DNA of 62,697 bases from Methylobacter sp. (GCA_026399025.1 JAPLRU010000126.1:54686-117382), one strand, 5' to 3'; numbered from the stretch's first letter, positions 1-12,500 are shown. Numbers and translations are program-made. Notes: generated from the sequence alone by a model not told the origin.

Positions 1-3000
1 GAGAATTTTCAAGCCGGATGTCGTCTTCAAACAACCACCAGCCATCCAGCAAACCGTAAGTCATCGTCGCAAAAGCCTGGATGTCGGTGGTCTCGTTCAG
101 GAACAGGTAGCCGTTATCCTTCAACAGGGCTTTGACATGGGCCAGCGTTTTGCAAAGATCGCGCGTGGCGTGTATGACATTCGCCGCGACGATGATGTCG
201 AACGACTTGCCAAAAACGCAGTCGGGCGCAATCGTTTTTTCAATATCCAGCACTTCAAAGCTTGCAAACGGATAGTGGGGGCCGTAAGTCCGTCTGCCGT
301 ATTGAATAAAGCCCGCTGAAATATCGGTGTAAAGATAGCTGATGCGATCGCCGAAACGTTGCAGCGCATTCAGCAGCAAGGCCGAAGTGCCGCCCGTGCC
401 TGCGCCTATTTCCAGTATTTTCAATGGCCGGTCAGGAAAACGCGCTGTCTGTATGCTGACCTGCTCCAGCACATTGTTTACCAAAATCCTGTTATAAAAA
501 TCGGCGGTGGCGTTATCCTTGTAGATGCCCTTGACCAACTCGAACGAGGCGTCCGGGAACATCACTTCGGTCGCGTTGAGCTTGCCTTGCAGCACTTCCG
601 GGTAATGCCGGGCGCAAACCCAGATCAGATTCACGAATGCGCCAATCTGGCTAAACTCGCTTAGCAAGCGGTCTTTTGTTTGTTGCAGCTCGGTAAACGG
701 CAGCCGCCATTCCCGACCTGTACCAACAAAATAATCGCCTTGACGTTGCAAATAGCCCGCATCCAGCAGGATATTCAAGAACGCATCCAGCAAGCGGTGG
801 TACTTGGCGTCAATTTGCAATTGGTCGTGCAACTCCTCCCGCAAGTAGCGCTGTCCCGGTATTTTAAAAACACCCATGTTGTGCAGCGTGTCGGCTAACA
901 GCATCGCGCAGAAACCCGGAACTTGGGCGTAAGCGTGCTGGAACGCCTTCAGTTCCGGCGTTTCCGGGGGCAACGCTACCGGGATAAATGCAGTTGGCGC
1001 TATCGTCTTAACTTCGGGCTCGTCTTTAGGCGCAAGCCAATAACGTTCGCCGACGAACGGGTAAGTCGGCAGCGGCACTTTACGGAAAACGCCTTTCGCG
1101 GCGGCGGCATGCTGGTAAAGCAAGCGCCATTCCAGTTCATAGCCTTGCCGGTAAAGATCGGCCAGACTCAGCAAGCTCTCGTCGCGTTCGGTTTCCGTTA
1201 GCTCTAAATCCCGTATTTCGGTCAGCAATCTTGCGCCGAACTGCTTAAGCGCCGCGCCGCGTTGCTGTTCCGGCTCGATCTTTGTCCATTCACTGTCAGG
1301 CTGTGACAGCAAGCCCTTTAAGGCCGCCGCAAGCGCCTGTTTGTCATCTGCGACCAAAGCCACGCGGAAATCGAAATGGCTTCTGCCAAGCAGCAGCGTT
1401 ATTGCAATATCGCGCAATGCATAGGCATCGCCTTCGTTTTCAAGCCAGTCGGCCAGCGCTTCGATTTTTGCCGCAAGATCGATAGCGGTTTTTGCCGACA
1501 GCGGGATCAAATAGGCTTGTTTGTGCTCGGTAGACTCCGCCTGATACGGCGCTTGTTCAATCACGCAATGCGCATTGGTGCCGCTAAAACCGAAAGCACT
1601 GATTGCAGCCTGGAGCGGTTCTTTGTTTGCGTTGTCCCAGTCCTGCGCTTTGGTATTGACGTAGAAAGGCGTATTCGCCAATTGAAAATGCCGGTTTTCT
1701 TTTTGAAAATGCAGCACAGGCGGCAATTGTTTATGCTTTAAGGACAGCAGGACTTTGATCAGCCCCGCGATGCCCGCCGCCGCCAGACTGTGGCCGATTC
1801 CGGTTTTTGCCGAACCGATCGCACAAAACTGTTTGCGCCGGGTATAAGCCTGAAACGTATCGGTCAACGCATCGATCTCAATCGGGTCGCCGAGGCGGGT
1901 GCCGGTGCCGTGCGCTTCAACGTAGCCGATACGCTCCGGGTTAATCCGATAGCGCCGGTAAACCTCCTGCTGCAAAGCCGATTGGGAAGGCGAGCTGGAC
2001 GCGGTAATGCCGTTGGTTTTGCCGTCTTGATTAATGCCGTGCGCCTGAATCACGCCGAAGATATGATCGCCGTCGCGCAACGCATGGTGCAGCGGCTTTA
2101 ACAGCACCGCGCCGACCGCTTCGGCCGGCACAAAGCCGTCGGCGCTGTCGTCGAAGGTTTTACAGCGGCCGTCCGGCGACAACATGCCCGACTTGCCCAG
2201 GATAAGATGGCTTTGCTCGGTGCAAAACAGCGAAACGCCGCCCGCCAGCGCAAGGTCGCAAGTGCCGCTGTTGATGCTTTCGCAGGCCAGATGAATCGCA
2301 ACCAGCGACGACGAGCAAGCGGTATCTATCGACAGGCTGGGGCCTTTGAGGTCGAGAAAATAAGCGATACGAGCCGACAGCATCGCGGCGCTGTTGCCGG
2401 TGCCTTGATAGCTGCTGGTTCCCAACCGGGTAAAAGGCTTCAGGTAATCGCTTTCCCGGCAGCCGACATAAACGCCGCAACGGCTGCCTTTCAGGTTTTC
2501 AGCCGAATATCCGGCATGTTCGAAAGTTCTCCACGCTTCCTGGACAAAAAGGCGCTGTTGCGGGTCCATCCACTCCGCTTCTTTCGGCGAAATGTTAAAA
2601 AACAGCGGATCGAAACGGTCAATATCGTCAACAAAACCGCCCCAGAAGCCTGTACCCTGCCAGCGACCGGGCGGAACGTCATCGATGCAATCACGGCCTT
2701 CCACCAAGTTGCGCCAATATTCGTCGATATTTTTGGCATGAGGAAAGCGGCCCGACATGCCGATGATGGCTATGCCTGCCTGATTACCCACAGGCGAGTG
2801 GGGCGCGGCTGCGAATGCACGCTCTGCAAGCGGTTGAGGCTTTGCCACGGAATGGGATACCGGTTCCTGCGTTACATGTCGTATTTGTTGTTGGATATGC
2901 AGGCTGATTTCGTTAATGCTGGGGAAGTTGAACAATTCGGTGCTGCGCAACTGCACACCAAACGCGGCATTAATTTCCTTGACCACCCTCAGCGAGGTAA

Positions 3001-6000
3001 ACGAATCCACGCCGAAATTGACATAAGCGGCGTTCGGGTCGATTTGATCGGCATCGATCATCAGCACTTGCGCGAATATTTCCCGTACTTGCCGGGTAAG
3101 GCCGTGGTTCGGCATCGGCTTTAGCGCAACATCGGCTATGCTGACCGGCTTTGCCGCCACCGCCTGAGCTTTGTTCGAGGCCACGACAACGTTATAGCCG
3201 CTATCTTCTCCTTCCGGCCCCGACTGCCCGTAAATGTCGACCGAAGTAAAACCCTGCTGCTCAAGCAGCGCCGTCCACATCGCCGAATTCAGCAAAGGCC
3301 CGCCCGGCACTCGCCGGTCTTCGTCCGCAAACGCCCACCAACCGTGCAACAAACCGAAAGTCAGCGAAATAAAATCTTGCGCATGGGTGACTTCATTCAG
3401 GATGATGCTGCCGTCAGTCTTCAGCAGACGGCGTGTATTTTGCAGCGTCCGGTTCATGTCGGCCGTTGCATGCAAAACGTTACAGGCAATAATCAAGTCG
3501 AAACAATGCTCGGCAAAGCCTTGCTCGACGATGTCTTTTTCAATATTGAGCACCCGAAACTCAAGAAATCCGAATTCCGCGCCGAACCTGCTTTTTCCGA
3601 ACTGAGTAAAGCCTGAGGAAATATCGCTGTAAACATAGCTTAAGCGGTCGCCGAAATGGGCAATCGACTTCAACACGCCTTCGGTAGTTCCGCCGGTTCC
3701 GGCGCCGATCTCCAGAATGCGTATTTTTTCGCCGGGTTGGCGCTGACGGTCAAGTTCCGAAATAGCCGCAACCAGCTGCCAGTTCAGCAAGGTGTTGAAG
3801 TAATCGACTACCGGATTGCCCCGGTAAAATCCCTCTACACGCTCCATCGAGCCTCCGGGAAACAGGATGTCGGTCGCCGCGATTTTACCGGTCAGGATGT
3901 CATGCAAGTGGTCAAGGCAGTCCCAAGTCAACCGAATTTGCGCCTTGAGCTCGGGAAAGCGTCGAAGCAATTGGTCGCGCCTGCGCTGAAGATCGGCCCT
4001 ATTCACCGGCGCTAATTTGATTACGCGGTAGCGGCCTGCGCTTTGTTGCAATACGCCCGCTTTCGCCAACATATCCGGCAGCAGCGAAAACAGGCGGCGA
4101 TGTTGCGGCGCAATCCCCAATACGGCTTGCAGACGTTCGGGCTCCAGTTCTTCGCCCAGCGTCCGGCACACACCCCACCCCTGAAAACGGTCTAACAGCA
4201 ACTGGCGGGTAATATCTTCAAGTTCCTCGAATGCGCCGGAAAACCGCCGCCAAGCTACCGGGTTTAACTGTGGTTTAACGCTGTCGGCGGCAACTTCAAA
4301 ATCAGCTTCGAAAACAAAGCAAAAGCCGGGCAATGGAATTCGCTTTCCTTTGCCGGTAACGCGTGACCAAGCGCCGCCATTGACCCACTGTTCGGCGATT
4401 AAGTCCCATGCCTGATTTTGATATAGCGCTGCCGAAATTTTTTGTTGCGCTGTCCGCGCTGCCGCAGTGCCGATAAACAGCCGGGCTATTTGACGCTCAC
4501 CGTTCAGGTAACGCTGCAATTTGGCGACCAACTCCTGCACCGAAGAAGCAACCACGGCCAAGCGCTCTTCCATCTCCTGACGGCCTGTTTGCAAGGTATG
4601 CGCGACATCCGCCAAGTTCAGTTGTTGAATGCCGAAATAGCGGTAGTGCGAGCCTTGCACATAAGCCAAAAAACGCGCCAGATACTGATCCAACTGCGAC
4701 CGGGTTTTTGACGAAAACACCAGCAGGTGTTCCTGCGCAGCAGTATTGTCATCCGAGGCTTGCCGCTCACAGGCGTTATTGTATTGTTCAATGATGAAAT
4801 GAGCCGTCAAACCGCCGTAACCGAAGTTATGAACACCCGCCCGGCGCGGACTTTGATCGCTGCGCGGCTCCCATGCCTGCTTTTGGGCAACCACTGCAAA
4901 AGGCGGCTGATCCTCGCTTTGACTCCAGTTCAGTTCCTTGAAATTAAGCACCGGCGGAATCAGGCCGTTTTTCATTGCCAAGCACACTTTAATCAACGAA
5001 GTGATGCCGGCAGCCGATTCCACATGACCGATATTGCCCTTGGTGCTGCCTATGCCCAGCTTATGATTCTCGCTGTTGCGGAACACTTCCGCATAAGCTT
5101 TAAGTTCGGCTTTATCGGACAATTCCGTGCCTATGCCCTGGCCTTCGATATAGTCAATATCGTCCGGCTTGAGCCCCGCTTCCTGCAACGCCGCTCGAAT
5201 CACCTTGACATGGGCTTTGGGATCGGGCGCGGTCAAAAATACCGTTTTGCCGCTTTGGGTAACCGCGCAGCCTTTAATCACGCCATAAATATAATCGCCG
5301 TCTTTTTCGGCCTCCGCCAAGGGTTTCAGCAACGCTGTCGCCACACCCTCGCCGATCAGGTAACCGCCCGCGTTTGCATCGAAAGAACAAACCCGTTGTT
5401 CATTGGTTAACAAACCCATTTTGCGGTTGGCGATATGAGAAAAAGAGTCCTGTACCACGGTAACGCCGCCGACCAACGCAAGTTTGATTTCTCCGCGCAA
5501 TAAAGCGTGACAGGCCAGATGCAAGGCGCTGGAAGATGCCGCGCAAGCGGTATCGACGGTCAGACTGTTGCCTTTCCAGTCGAAAAAATAGGAAACCCGG
5601 TTAGCCAGCATCGAATGGGTATTGCCGATATTGCTGTAAGGGCCGAAATCCTTACCGGCTTTCATTAATTGCAGCAGGTTTTCATTGCGCTGCACGCCCA
5701 AATAAACGCCGACCTCTTCGCCCTTAAGTTGCTCCATCGAATAGCCCGCGTTTTCGAGAGTTTCCCAGGTGGATTGCAAGACCAATTTCTGTTGCGGGTC
5801 CATTTGCAGCGCTTCCAGCGGCGAAATGCCGAAAAATAACGGATCGAACTTATCCAACTTGTCGAGAAAGCCGCCGTAGCAACAGTCGGTCAGGTTGCCT
5901 TCGGCTTGCGGGTCGCCGAAAATGGCGCGCCAATCCCAGCGGTCTTCGGGTATTTCGGTCAGCGAATTTTTCTCATTGAACAGGTTTTCCCACAGTTCGA

Positions 6001-6586
6001 TGATGTTATCGGCTCCCGGAAATTGGCCCGCCGCACCGATGATAGCGATGTCCATAGCGCGGGCGGGTGCGGTTTGCGACCTGTCCGGCGGGGAGAGGGA
6101 AACAGGCGCAGCGGCGGCAAAAATATTAGGCATCGGCTGCGGCGGTTGATAGGGAGCGCTTTCTTGGTCAAGGTCGAAAGCATCCAGTAACAACGAACCT
6201 GAAATATCGGGAGTGGCAAACACCGCATCCACAGCAAGCGGTTGAACAAAATTTGCGGTTGTTTCCACACGGCTTGCAGACGGAGCTTGTGCTTCAACCT
6301 GGACAATGCCGAACAATGCTTCAAAATCCGCCCGATAACGGGCCTGAAAATGCGTTTGCAACGCCGCCACCGTGGTGTGCTCCAGGAAAGTCGAAGCATC
6401 CGGGCGTACAAAAGGGAACATTTGGCTTAAGCGGTTCGCCAACTGGGTTAAGGTGATCGAGTCGAAACCGTAAGCGCTCAGGTTTTCCTTGGGGTCCACC
6501 CGCTGCTGTTCCATGCCCAGAACAGCCGCGACCGCCTGTATCAAGGACGCTTCTATCTGTGACAACATGTTCTCTCCGCTGGTCAT
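1..6586 (-). CDS. Trans-AT type polyketide synthase, second protein of the operon (3' end outside window)
   Basis: Modular polyketide synthase reading leftward off the window edge; 2195 residues are visible. Domains in order: ACP5 (about 8-80, phosphopantetheine Ser43 in GFDS), KS5 (178-600), methyltransferase MT2 (780-1115, SAM motif LEIGAGTGG near 961), ACP6 (Ser1195 in GVDS), KS6 (1267-1680, Cys1424 in DTACSS, intact HGTGT), and MT3 (SAM motif near 2061), which is cut by the window edge. KS5 keeps Cys348 and His521 (NIGH), but the HGTGT histidine is Gln483 (QGIGT), so it should accept and pass on a chain without condensing. No AT, KR or DH is seen in this part. The start ATG overlaps the stop of the upstream gene (ATGA) and follows a strong AGGAGG site, implying translational coupling. 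Because the protein opens with an ACP, it completes the KS4-oxygenase module that ends the previous protein. Domain calls are firm; C- versus O-methylation by MT2 and MT3 cannot be decided here. Confidence 0.93.
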   Translation of the reverse strand, partial: MTSGENMLSQIEASLIQAVAAVLGMEQQRVDPKENLSAYGFDSITLTQLANRLSQMFPFVRPDASTFLEHTTVAALQTHFQARYRADFEALFGIVQVEAQAPSASRVETTANFVQPLAVDAVFATPDISGSLLLDAFDLDQESAPYQPPQPMPNIFAAAAPVSLSPPDRSQTAPARAMDIAIIGAAGQFPGADNIIELWENLFNEKNSLTEIPEDRWDWRAIFGDPQAEGNLTDCCYGGFLDKLDKFDPLFFGISPLEALQMDPQQKLVLQSTWETLENAGYSMEQLKGEEVGVYLGVQRNENLLQLMKAGKDFGPYSNIGNTHSMLANRVSYFFDWKGNSLTVDTACAASSSALHLACHALLRGEIKLALVGGVTVVQDSFSHIANRKMGLLTNEQRVCSFDANAGGYLIGEGVATALLKPLAEAEKDGDYIYGVIKGCAVTQSGKTVFLTAPDPKAHVKVIRAALQEAGLKPDDIDYIEGQGIGTELSDKAELKAYAEVFRNSENHKLGIGSTKGNIGHVESAAGITSLIKVCLAMKNGLIPPVLNFKELNWSQSEDQPPFAVVAQKQAWEPRSDQSPRRAGVHNFGYGGLTAHFIIEQYNNACERQASDDNTAAQEHLLVFSSKTRSQLDQYLARFLAYVQGSHYRYFGIQQLNLADVAHTLQTGRQEMEERLAVVASSVQELVAKLQRYLNGERQIARLFIGTAAARTAQQKISAALYQNQAWDLIAEQWVNGGAWSRVTGKGKRIPLPGFCFVFEADFEVAADSVKPQLNPVAWRRFSGAFEELEDITRQLLLDRFQGWGVCRTLGEELEPERLQAVLGIAPQHRRLFSLLPDMLAKAGVLQQSAGRYRVIKLAPVNRADLQRRRDQLLRRFPELKAQIRLTWDCLDHLHDILTGKIAATDILFPGGSMERVEGFYRGNPVVDYFNTLLNWQLVAAISELDRQRQPGEKIRILEIGAGTGGTTEGVLKSIAHFGDRLSYVYSDISSGFTQFGKSRFGAEFGFLEFRVLNIEKDIVEQGFAEHCFDLIIACNVLHATADMNRTLQNTRRLLKTDGSIILNEVTHAQDFISLTFGLLHGWWAFADEDRRVPGGPLLNSAMWTALLEQQGFTSVDIYGQSGPEGEDSGYNVVVASNKAQAVAAKPVSIADVALKPMPNHGLTRQVREIFAQVLMIDADQIDPNAAYVNFGVDSFTSLRVVKEINAAFGVQLRSTELFNFPSINEISLHIQQQIRHVTQEPVSHSVAKPQPLAERAFAAAPHSPVGNQAGIAIIGMSGRFPHAKNIDEYWRNLVEGRDCIDDVPPGRWQGTGFWGGFVDDIDRFDPLFFNISPKEAEWMDPQQRLFVQEAWRTFEHAGYSAENLKGSRCGVYVGCRESDYLKPFTRLGTSSYQGTGNSAAMLSARIAYFLDLKGPSLSIDTACSSSLVAIHLACESINSGTCDLALAGGVSLFCTEQSHLILGKSGMLSPDGRCKTFDDSADGFVPAEAVGAVLLKPLHHALRDGDHIFGVIQAHGINQDGKTNGITASSSPSQSALQQEVYRRYRINPERIGYVEAHGTGTRLGDPIEIDALTDTFQAYTRRKQFCAIGSAKTGIGHSLAAAGIAGLIKVLLSLKHKQLPPVLHFQKENRHFQLANTPFYVNTKAQDWDNANKEPLQAAISAFGFSGTNAHCVIEQAPYQAESTEHKQAYLIPLSAKTAIDLAAKIEALADWLENEGDAYALRDIAITLLLGRSHFDFRVALVADDKQALAAALKGLLSQPDSEWTKIEPEQQRGAALKQFGARLLTEIRDLELTETERDESLLSLADLYRQGYELEWRLLYQHAAAAKGVFRKVPLPTYPFVGERYWLAPKDEPEVKTIAPTAFIPVALPPETPELKAFQHAYAQVPGFCAMLLADTLHNMGVFKIPGQRYLREELHDQLQIDAKYHRLLDAFLNILLDAGYLQRQGDYFVGTGREWRLPFTELQQTKDRLLSEFSQIGAFVNLIWVCARHYPEVLQGKLNATEVMFPDASFELVKGIYKDNATADFYNRILVNNVLEQVSIQTARFPDRPLKILEIGAGTGGTSALLLNALQRFGDRISYLYTDISAGFIQYGRRTYGPHYPFASFEVLDIEKTIAPDCVFGKSFDIIVAANVIHATRDLCKTLAHVKALLKDNGYLFLNETTDIQAFATMTYGLLDGWWLFEDDIRLENS

Positions 6587-9500
6587 ACTATTTCCTCCTG
6601 AGTGGATGGGTGCGTCGGTTTAACGGCTTCCTTTCCTAGGGCTTTGTTCATATCGGCGGCTGAAATCTGGCCGAGCTTTACCATGGTTTCCAGGTTTTTC
6701 GCTCCCAGTTTCGCCAGCAACACGTATTTCATCGCCTCAAGCCGGGGATCGTTTTTGTTGATGTACAGTTTCTGCTGGATTATTTCCAAAAAGCGTTCCG
6801 CCTCCGCCCAGCGATTCGGCCCGACCAGCCGGTAAACCGCAGGAATCGCAGGCATATTGATCAACTTCCAATACAGCTTCCAATCGTTCACCGGGTTCGG
6901 AAACGCGCCGATCTGTTCGGCCAGCCACATGTTTTGCTGCGCCGAATCGATACTGGGAAACAGTTGCCCGCGTTTGCTTTCTTTATGCAGATCGCTGTGC
7001 ATGACCAGGCGCATGGTATCCGCATCGGGTAATGCGCATTCTTTAGATAACACTTTAGCGAACCAGCGCGCCTCCAGTTCCAAGGTCGGAACCACGCTCA
7101 GCGAGGCATGTTTGCGGCCGATAAAGCACAGGTTGCGATGCTCCGGCGGAAACTGATGCTTGTATAACTGATCGATCTTGACGGACTCGGGCAGGAACGG
7201 GAAAGCGGGCTGTTCATAGCCGGTGCAGTCGACAATAATGTCGATGTGCTCGAAGCTGCCGTCCTGAAACTCGCAGCCGTTTTCCGACAAAATCCGCAGT
7301 TCCGGCTTGAGCTGAATCTTGCCTTCGCTGACGGTGCGCGGAAAATCGCAGCTGACCAGCAGGATGCTGTCTTTGACCGGAAACTCGGGCATCAGGCCGC
7401 TGTTTTCCATCTCCGCCATATGTTGCGGAATCGACGCCCGCCATTCGTTCAAAACATCGGCTGGACGTTGCCGATTGATGATCAACCGTTTGACCGAAGA
7501 AATGGAACCGTCATTGGTGGTAAACCCGAACATGCGCGGAATAACCATTTTTTTCGAGCGCAGGCTCATGGTCACTTTTTTCGCGGTTTTGCTTGCATCG
7601 ACCGAAATATCCATGCCGCTGACGCCGTTACCGATAACCAACACGCGTTTGCCCCGGAAAATGTCCGGCGCATGGTAATTGGCCGCATGTAAATACTCGC
7701 CCTGGAAACGCTCCATGCCGGGATAGTTAACCGTCTTGGGTTGCCAGAAATTGCCTATGCAAATGCTGACCGCGTCAAAGCTTTGCGTATGTACGCCGCC
7801 ATCGGCCTTGCGTAGCGTCAAAGACCACTTGTCCCCGTCCTGAACCAGCTTTTCCAAGCCCGTATTTAACTGAATATGCGACCTGAATTGGAAGTGGTCG
7901 ACATAGTCGTTGAAATACCGGTTTAACTCCTCGACTCCCGGAAAAATCGACATCGATTCCGGCGGCGGGAAATCCGAATACAGCGAAGTGAACTTGGAGG
8001 TTTGCAAACGGGTAGCCTGATAAGGCCCGCCCCGATGATCGTCTCGGAAACACCATATTCCGCCGATGCGGTCGGTTTTTTCGAATACCGTGGGCGTATG
8101 CCCGGCTTCGAGCAAGCATTTGGCAGCCGTCAAACCCGCAGGCCCGGCGCCGATGACCGCAACCGACAGCGTAGCGGGGCTGCGCTTTTCAGCCGGGTAA
8201 GATTCAACCACAGCGGGTTTCGAAGCACCCATGTCTTCGGCAATAGGCGTTTGCTTAGCCGGAATCCAGTAACGTTCCTTTTGGAAAGGATAGGTCGGCA
8301 AAGACATGCGCTGCAAGGGCTGACTTGATCCGCGCCGGGCATATAAATCCTGCCAGTCTATTTTATGACCGGCTACCCAGGCTTGCGCCAGCTCCTGAAT
8401 AGCCCCATATCGGGCCTGCGTTTGCGTTTCGGCCTGCACCCGCCCTTGAAAGACGTCCGCAGCGCCGGTCTGTTCAAACATCCACCGGCTTAATTTGTCG
8501 ATCAGCTCTCGCTGCGTCGAGAACACGATTGCCAGCCGTTCCGTCATAGCCTCGCGCCCTTGCTGTAGGGTGTAGCTGAGGTTTTCCATATTGACCGGCT
8601 GCATCTCCAGAAAATGCACATAGCTGTTGGCGTAAGCCCGCAGGCTTTCAGCGTTCTTGGCCGACAGCGGAAATACCAGCGGTCCGTGTGCGGATGCCGA
8701 TTGCAGAGAGGCCTTGGGATATTCTTCGACAATCAAGTGATGATTGGTTCCTCCCGCGCCGAATGAACTGAGTCCGGCGCGTCTGGGATAGCGTTTTCCG
8801 TCGACGCTGACTTGCCGCCATTCGGCAAGTTCCTGCTGTACATAAAAAGGCGTATCGCCAAAAGCAATATAAGGATTCAGGGTGTTGGCATGTAATGAAG
8901 GCACCAACACGCCATGCTGCATTTGCAGCAGCACCTTGGTCAAGCCCGCCATACCCGCCGCCGATTCCAAATGGCCGACATTGGATTTGACCGAACCGAT
9001 CGCGCACTGTTGCCGCGTTTGCACCCCCAGCTCCCGATAGGCTTGGGTCAAGGCGGCAATTTCAATCGGATCGCCTATCGATGTCCCGGTTCCATGCGCT
9101 TCCACATAATTAATCGTGTTGGGGTCGATGTTCGCATTGCGCAATGCGCTGCCGATCACTTTGGCCTGGGCATTGGGATTGGGTACCGTGTAACCGCTGG
9201 TTTTGCCGCCCGAGTTCATCGCCGAAGCCTTGATTACGCCGTAAATATGATCGCCATCCATTTCAGCTTGCGCCAGCGGCTTTAACAACACCGCACCGAC
9301 GCCCTCACCGTCGACAAAACCGTCCGCATCGGCGCCGAAACTCTTGCACCGGCTGTCTTGGGTTAGCATGGTCGCCGCGCACAGGCGCAAATAATGCTTG
9401 GGATGCAGAATCAAATTGATGCCGCCTGCAATCGCCAGATCGCATTCGCCTCCGGTCAAGCTTTCGTAGGCGAGATGCACCGCAGTTAAGGAACTGGAAC

Positions 9501-12500
9501 AGGCGGTATCGACCGCCATGCTGGGGCCGTCGAAATCGCACAAATAAGAAATCCGGTTCGCCACCGACCAAAACGATGAATGAGCGGCCACCGGATCGTC
9601 GGACGACCAACGTTCGCCGGCCAGCGATTCGTAGTCGGCATGCATCAGGCCGACAAACACGCCGACTTTCTTGTTTTGCTTAGCAAGCGCCTTGCGGGTA
9701 TAGCCTGCATCTTCCAGAGCGGTCCAACTGCTCTCGATAAACAGCCGCTCTTGGGGGTCCATCAATCTCGCTTCGTTCGGAGGAATCGAGAAAAACAGCG
9801 GGTCGAATTTATCCACGTCATCGATAAAACCGCCCCACTTGCTGTAAATCGTACCGGGCTCGTGTTTGTTCTCGGAATAATAGGTTTTCCAGTCCCAACG
9901 CTCTTTCGGCACTTCGCGGATGCAGTTTTTGCCTTGTTTGAGGTTTTGCCAGAATTGGTCCAAGTCCTCGGCCATCGGATATTTACCGCTGAGACCGATA
10001 ATGGCTATATCGCCGATGGAGGTTGTCCGACTCAGAGAAGCTTGTACCGATTTAGCGGATTTTACTTCGGGTAAAGTCGCGGCCAGGTCGAGCGCATCGA
10101 CGCCGACAAGAGTCTCCAGCGTTTCCCGATGATGCTCGATGAAATATTGTTTTAGGCCTTCGGTGGTATTGTACTGGTACAGCGTCACCACCGGCAGTTT
10201 GCCCAGATGGCGTTCGAAAGCCTGGAGTATGCTGGTGATGTCCAGCGAATCCATGCCGTAAATTTCAAAGCTAGCTTGAGGGTCGATGCTGGTTTTCCTG
10301 ATTTTCAGGGCCTTGGCGAGTACCGTTTTAACGAAATCCTCCACTTTCTCGTCGAAACCGGAACCGCTAAGCGCTGCGGCTGTTTCCACCGCAATTTCGG
10401 AATGGTGCGCCGCCGAACGACCATACAGTTCGATGCCCAGCTCATCTAAATGCTCGCGGCTCACTTTCATCGGCACCACTTGTTCGAACGGACTCGCCAT
10501 GATCCGCTCTATGGCTTCCATGCCTTCTTCGGGCGCTATCGAATAGACGCCCCGTGCGGCCAGTTTTTGATTGTAAGCCTCGCTGGAAACCACGCCGACC
10601 GTACCCCAGTACCCCCAATTGAGGATTTTCACCGGGTACGGAGCGGTGTTTTGTAAATACCGGGCAAAGGCATCCTTGAACGTGCAGGCGGCGGCGTAAT
10701 TGCTCTGCCCCGGATAGCAGGTGAATGATTCGCCCGAAGAGAAAAACAGGAAAAAATCCAGCGCCTCGCCGTCCAACGCTTTATACAAATTGACGCTGCC
10801 TTGAACCTTGGGCGCCAAAGCCTCAAGGAAAGTGGCCTCATCCATATTGGGCAGGGATTTATCCTTTAATACCAAAGCCGAATGAATAACGCCGTGTATG
10901 TCTCCAAAACGTTCCCTGACCTGGGCAATCGCTGTTCTCAACGAGAATAAATCTCCGGCATCGGCCTGTATATACAGCGCCTTGCCGCCTTTGTCTGCGA
11001 TTACGCCGATTTTGTCCTGCACTTCGGAATTAGGCGCGCTGCGGCCGAGCCAGACAATCCGGGCTTTTACTTTTTCCGCGAGATAACAGCTAAACGCAAA
11101 GCCTATGCCGCCCGCACCGCCCAAGATCAGGTAGACGCCCTGATGACGGAACACGGTTTGCGGTGCCGGCGGAATCGCCAGCGCGTCCAACGTCAGTACA
11201 AAGCGTTGGCCTGAGCGCAACGCCACTTCCCGGCCTTTATCGGTAAAAGGTTCGGCCTGGATTTGCTTAGCCAGTTCAGCCATGTCATCGGTTTTGCAAA
11301 AATCCACGCAACTGACCTGCAATTGCGAGTATTCCTTAAGCGCCGTTTTGGCCACGCCGAAAATACTGCCGACCAAAGGATTCGTTCGCTGCCGAGGATC
11401 GACGGCATGGGCGCTTTCGGTCAACACGCACAGCTGAATCCGGTTATGCAGCCATTGCTGCTTGATCAGTGCCTGAATCAGTCTGAGCAGCGAAAGAACG
11501 CCCAGTTGCCGGCTGCGTTGCAATTGTCCGTCCGGCAGCGACGCATCGGGATCATCCTGAATCCCGCCCATAAAATAGACCAGCTCGGGACACGGAAACT
11601 CACCCGCCTCCAAGCATTGTAAAATCGATGGCGAGTTCGAGTAATCGGCTTGCCAACAACGCTCATCCAGCTTTCCCGTGCGCGTCGCTAACTTAATTTC
11701 CCAAACGCTATCGGCAGCGTGTAAACGCTTCAAGTTATCCTGCAAGCCGAGCGCAGTCTGTTGCTCGACAGAAACGAACAATACATTTCTACCGGCTTGA
11801 ACCGGCTTGCTTTCGGTCAACGCTTTAGCTTCCCATCGAGGTCTATAAAAGAAGTCGCCGAACGCATCTTTTTGCGCTTGGTAAAACACATCGCGCAAGC
11901 GCACACAAATCTGCCCCTGCTCGTTTAACAACGAAAGATGGAAACGCATCGGGCCGACGCTTTGCAGATGGACGTAGCCGGTCTCGGACAACGGCGCCAA
12001 AAACTCCGCTTTTTCTATCGAATGCGGAAGCAGGCCGCTGATCGTCTTGCCGTCGGCCCGATTCAATATGAAAGCCGCGCCCAGTTGCAAACAGCCGTCC
12101 AACAACGCAGGAGAAAAAGCGTAGGCCTGACATTGCCGGTGCTCGGGATTCAAGGCCAATTCCGCCAAGGCCTCGTTACCGCCGAGATAAATCCGCTGTA
12201 CGCACCGGAAGCCGCTGCCGTGATGAACGCCGATGTTTTGCAGTTGCGAGTAAAGCTTGTCGCCGGAAAGTTGAGACAAGCCCGCCAGCCGCAATGCCTC
12301 GATCCTGTCCATCATAGACGCAACAGCAGACGGATTTGCGAACGCTAACTCGCCGCTGCCGTGAACGTCGCCGTCGCTACTTTGCACGGTAAAAGAATAC
12401 CGGCCCTGGTCTTGGCGAAGTTCGATTTTGACCTGTGTTGGCCGTTCGACTATCAACGCTTTCGACCAAACGATACGGGACAGTTCGAACGGCCGATCTA

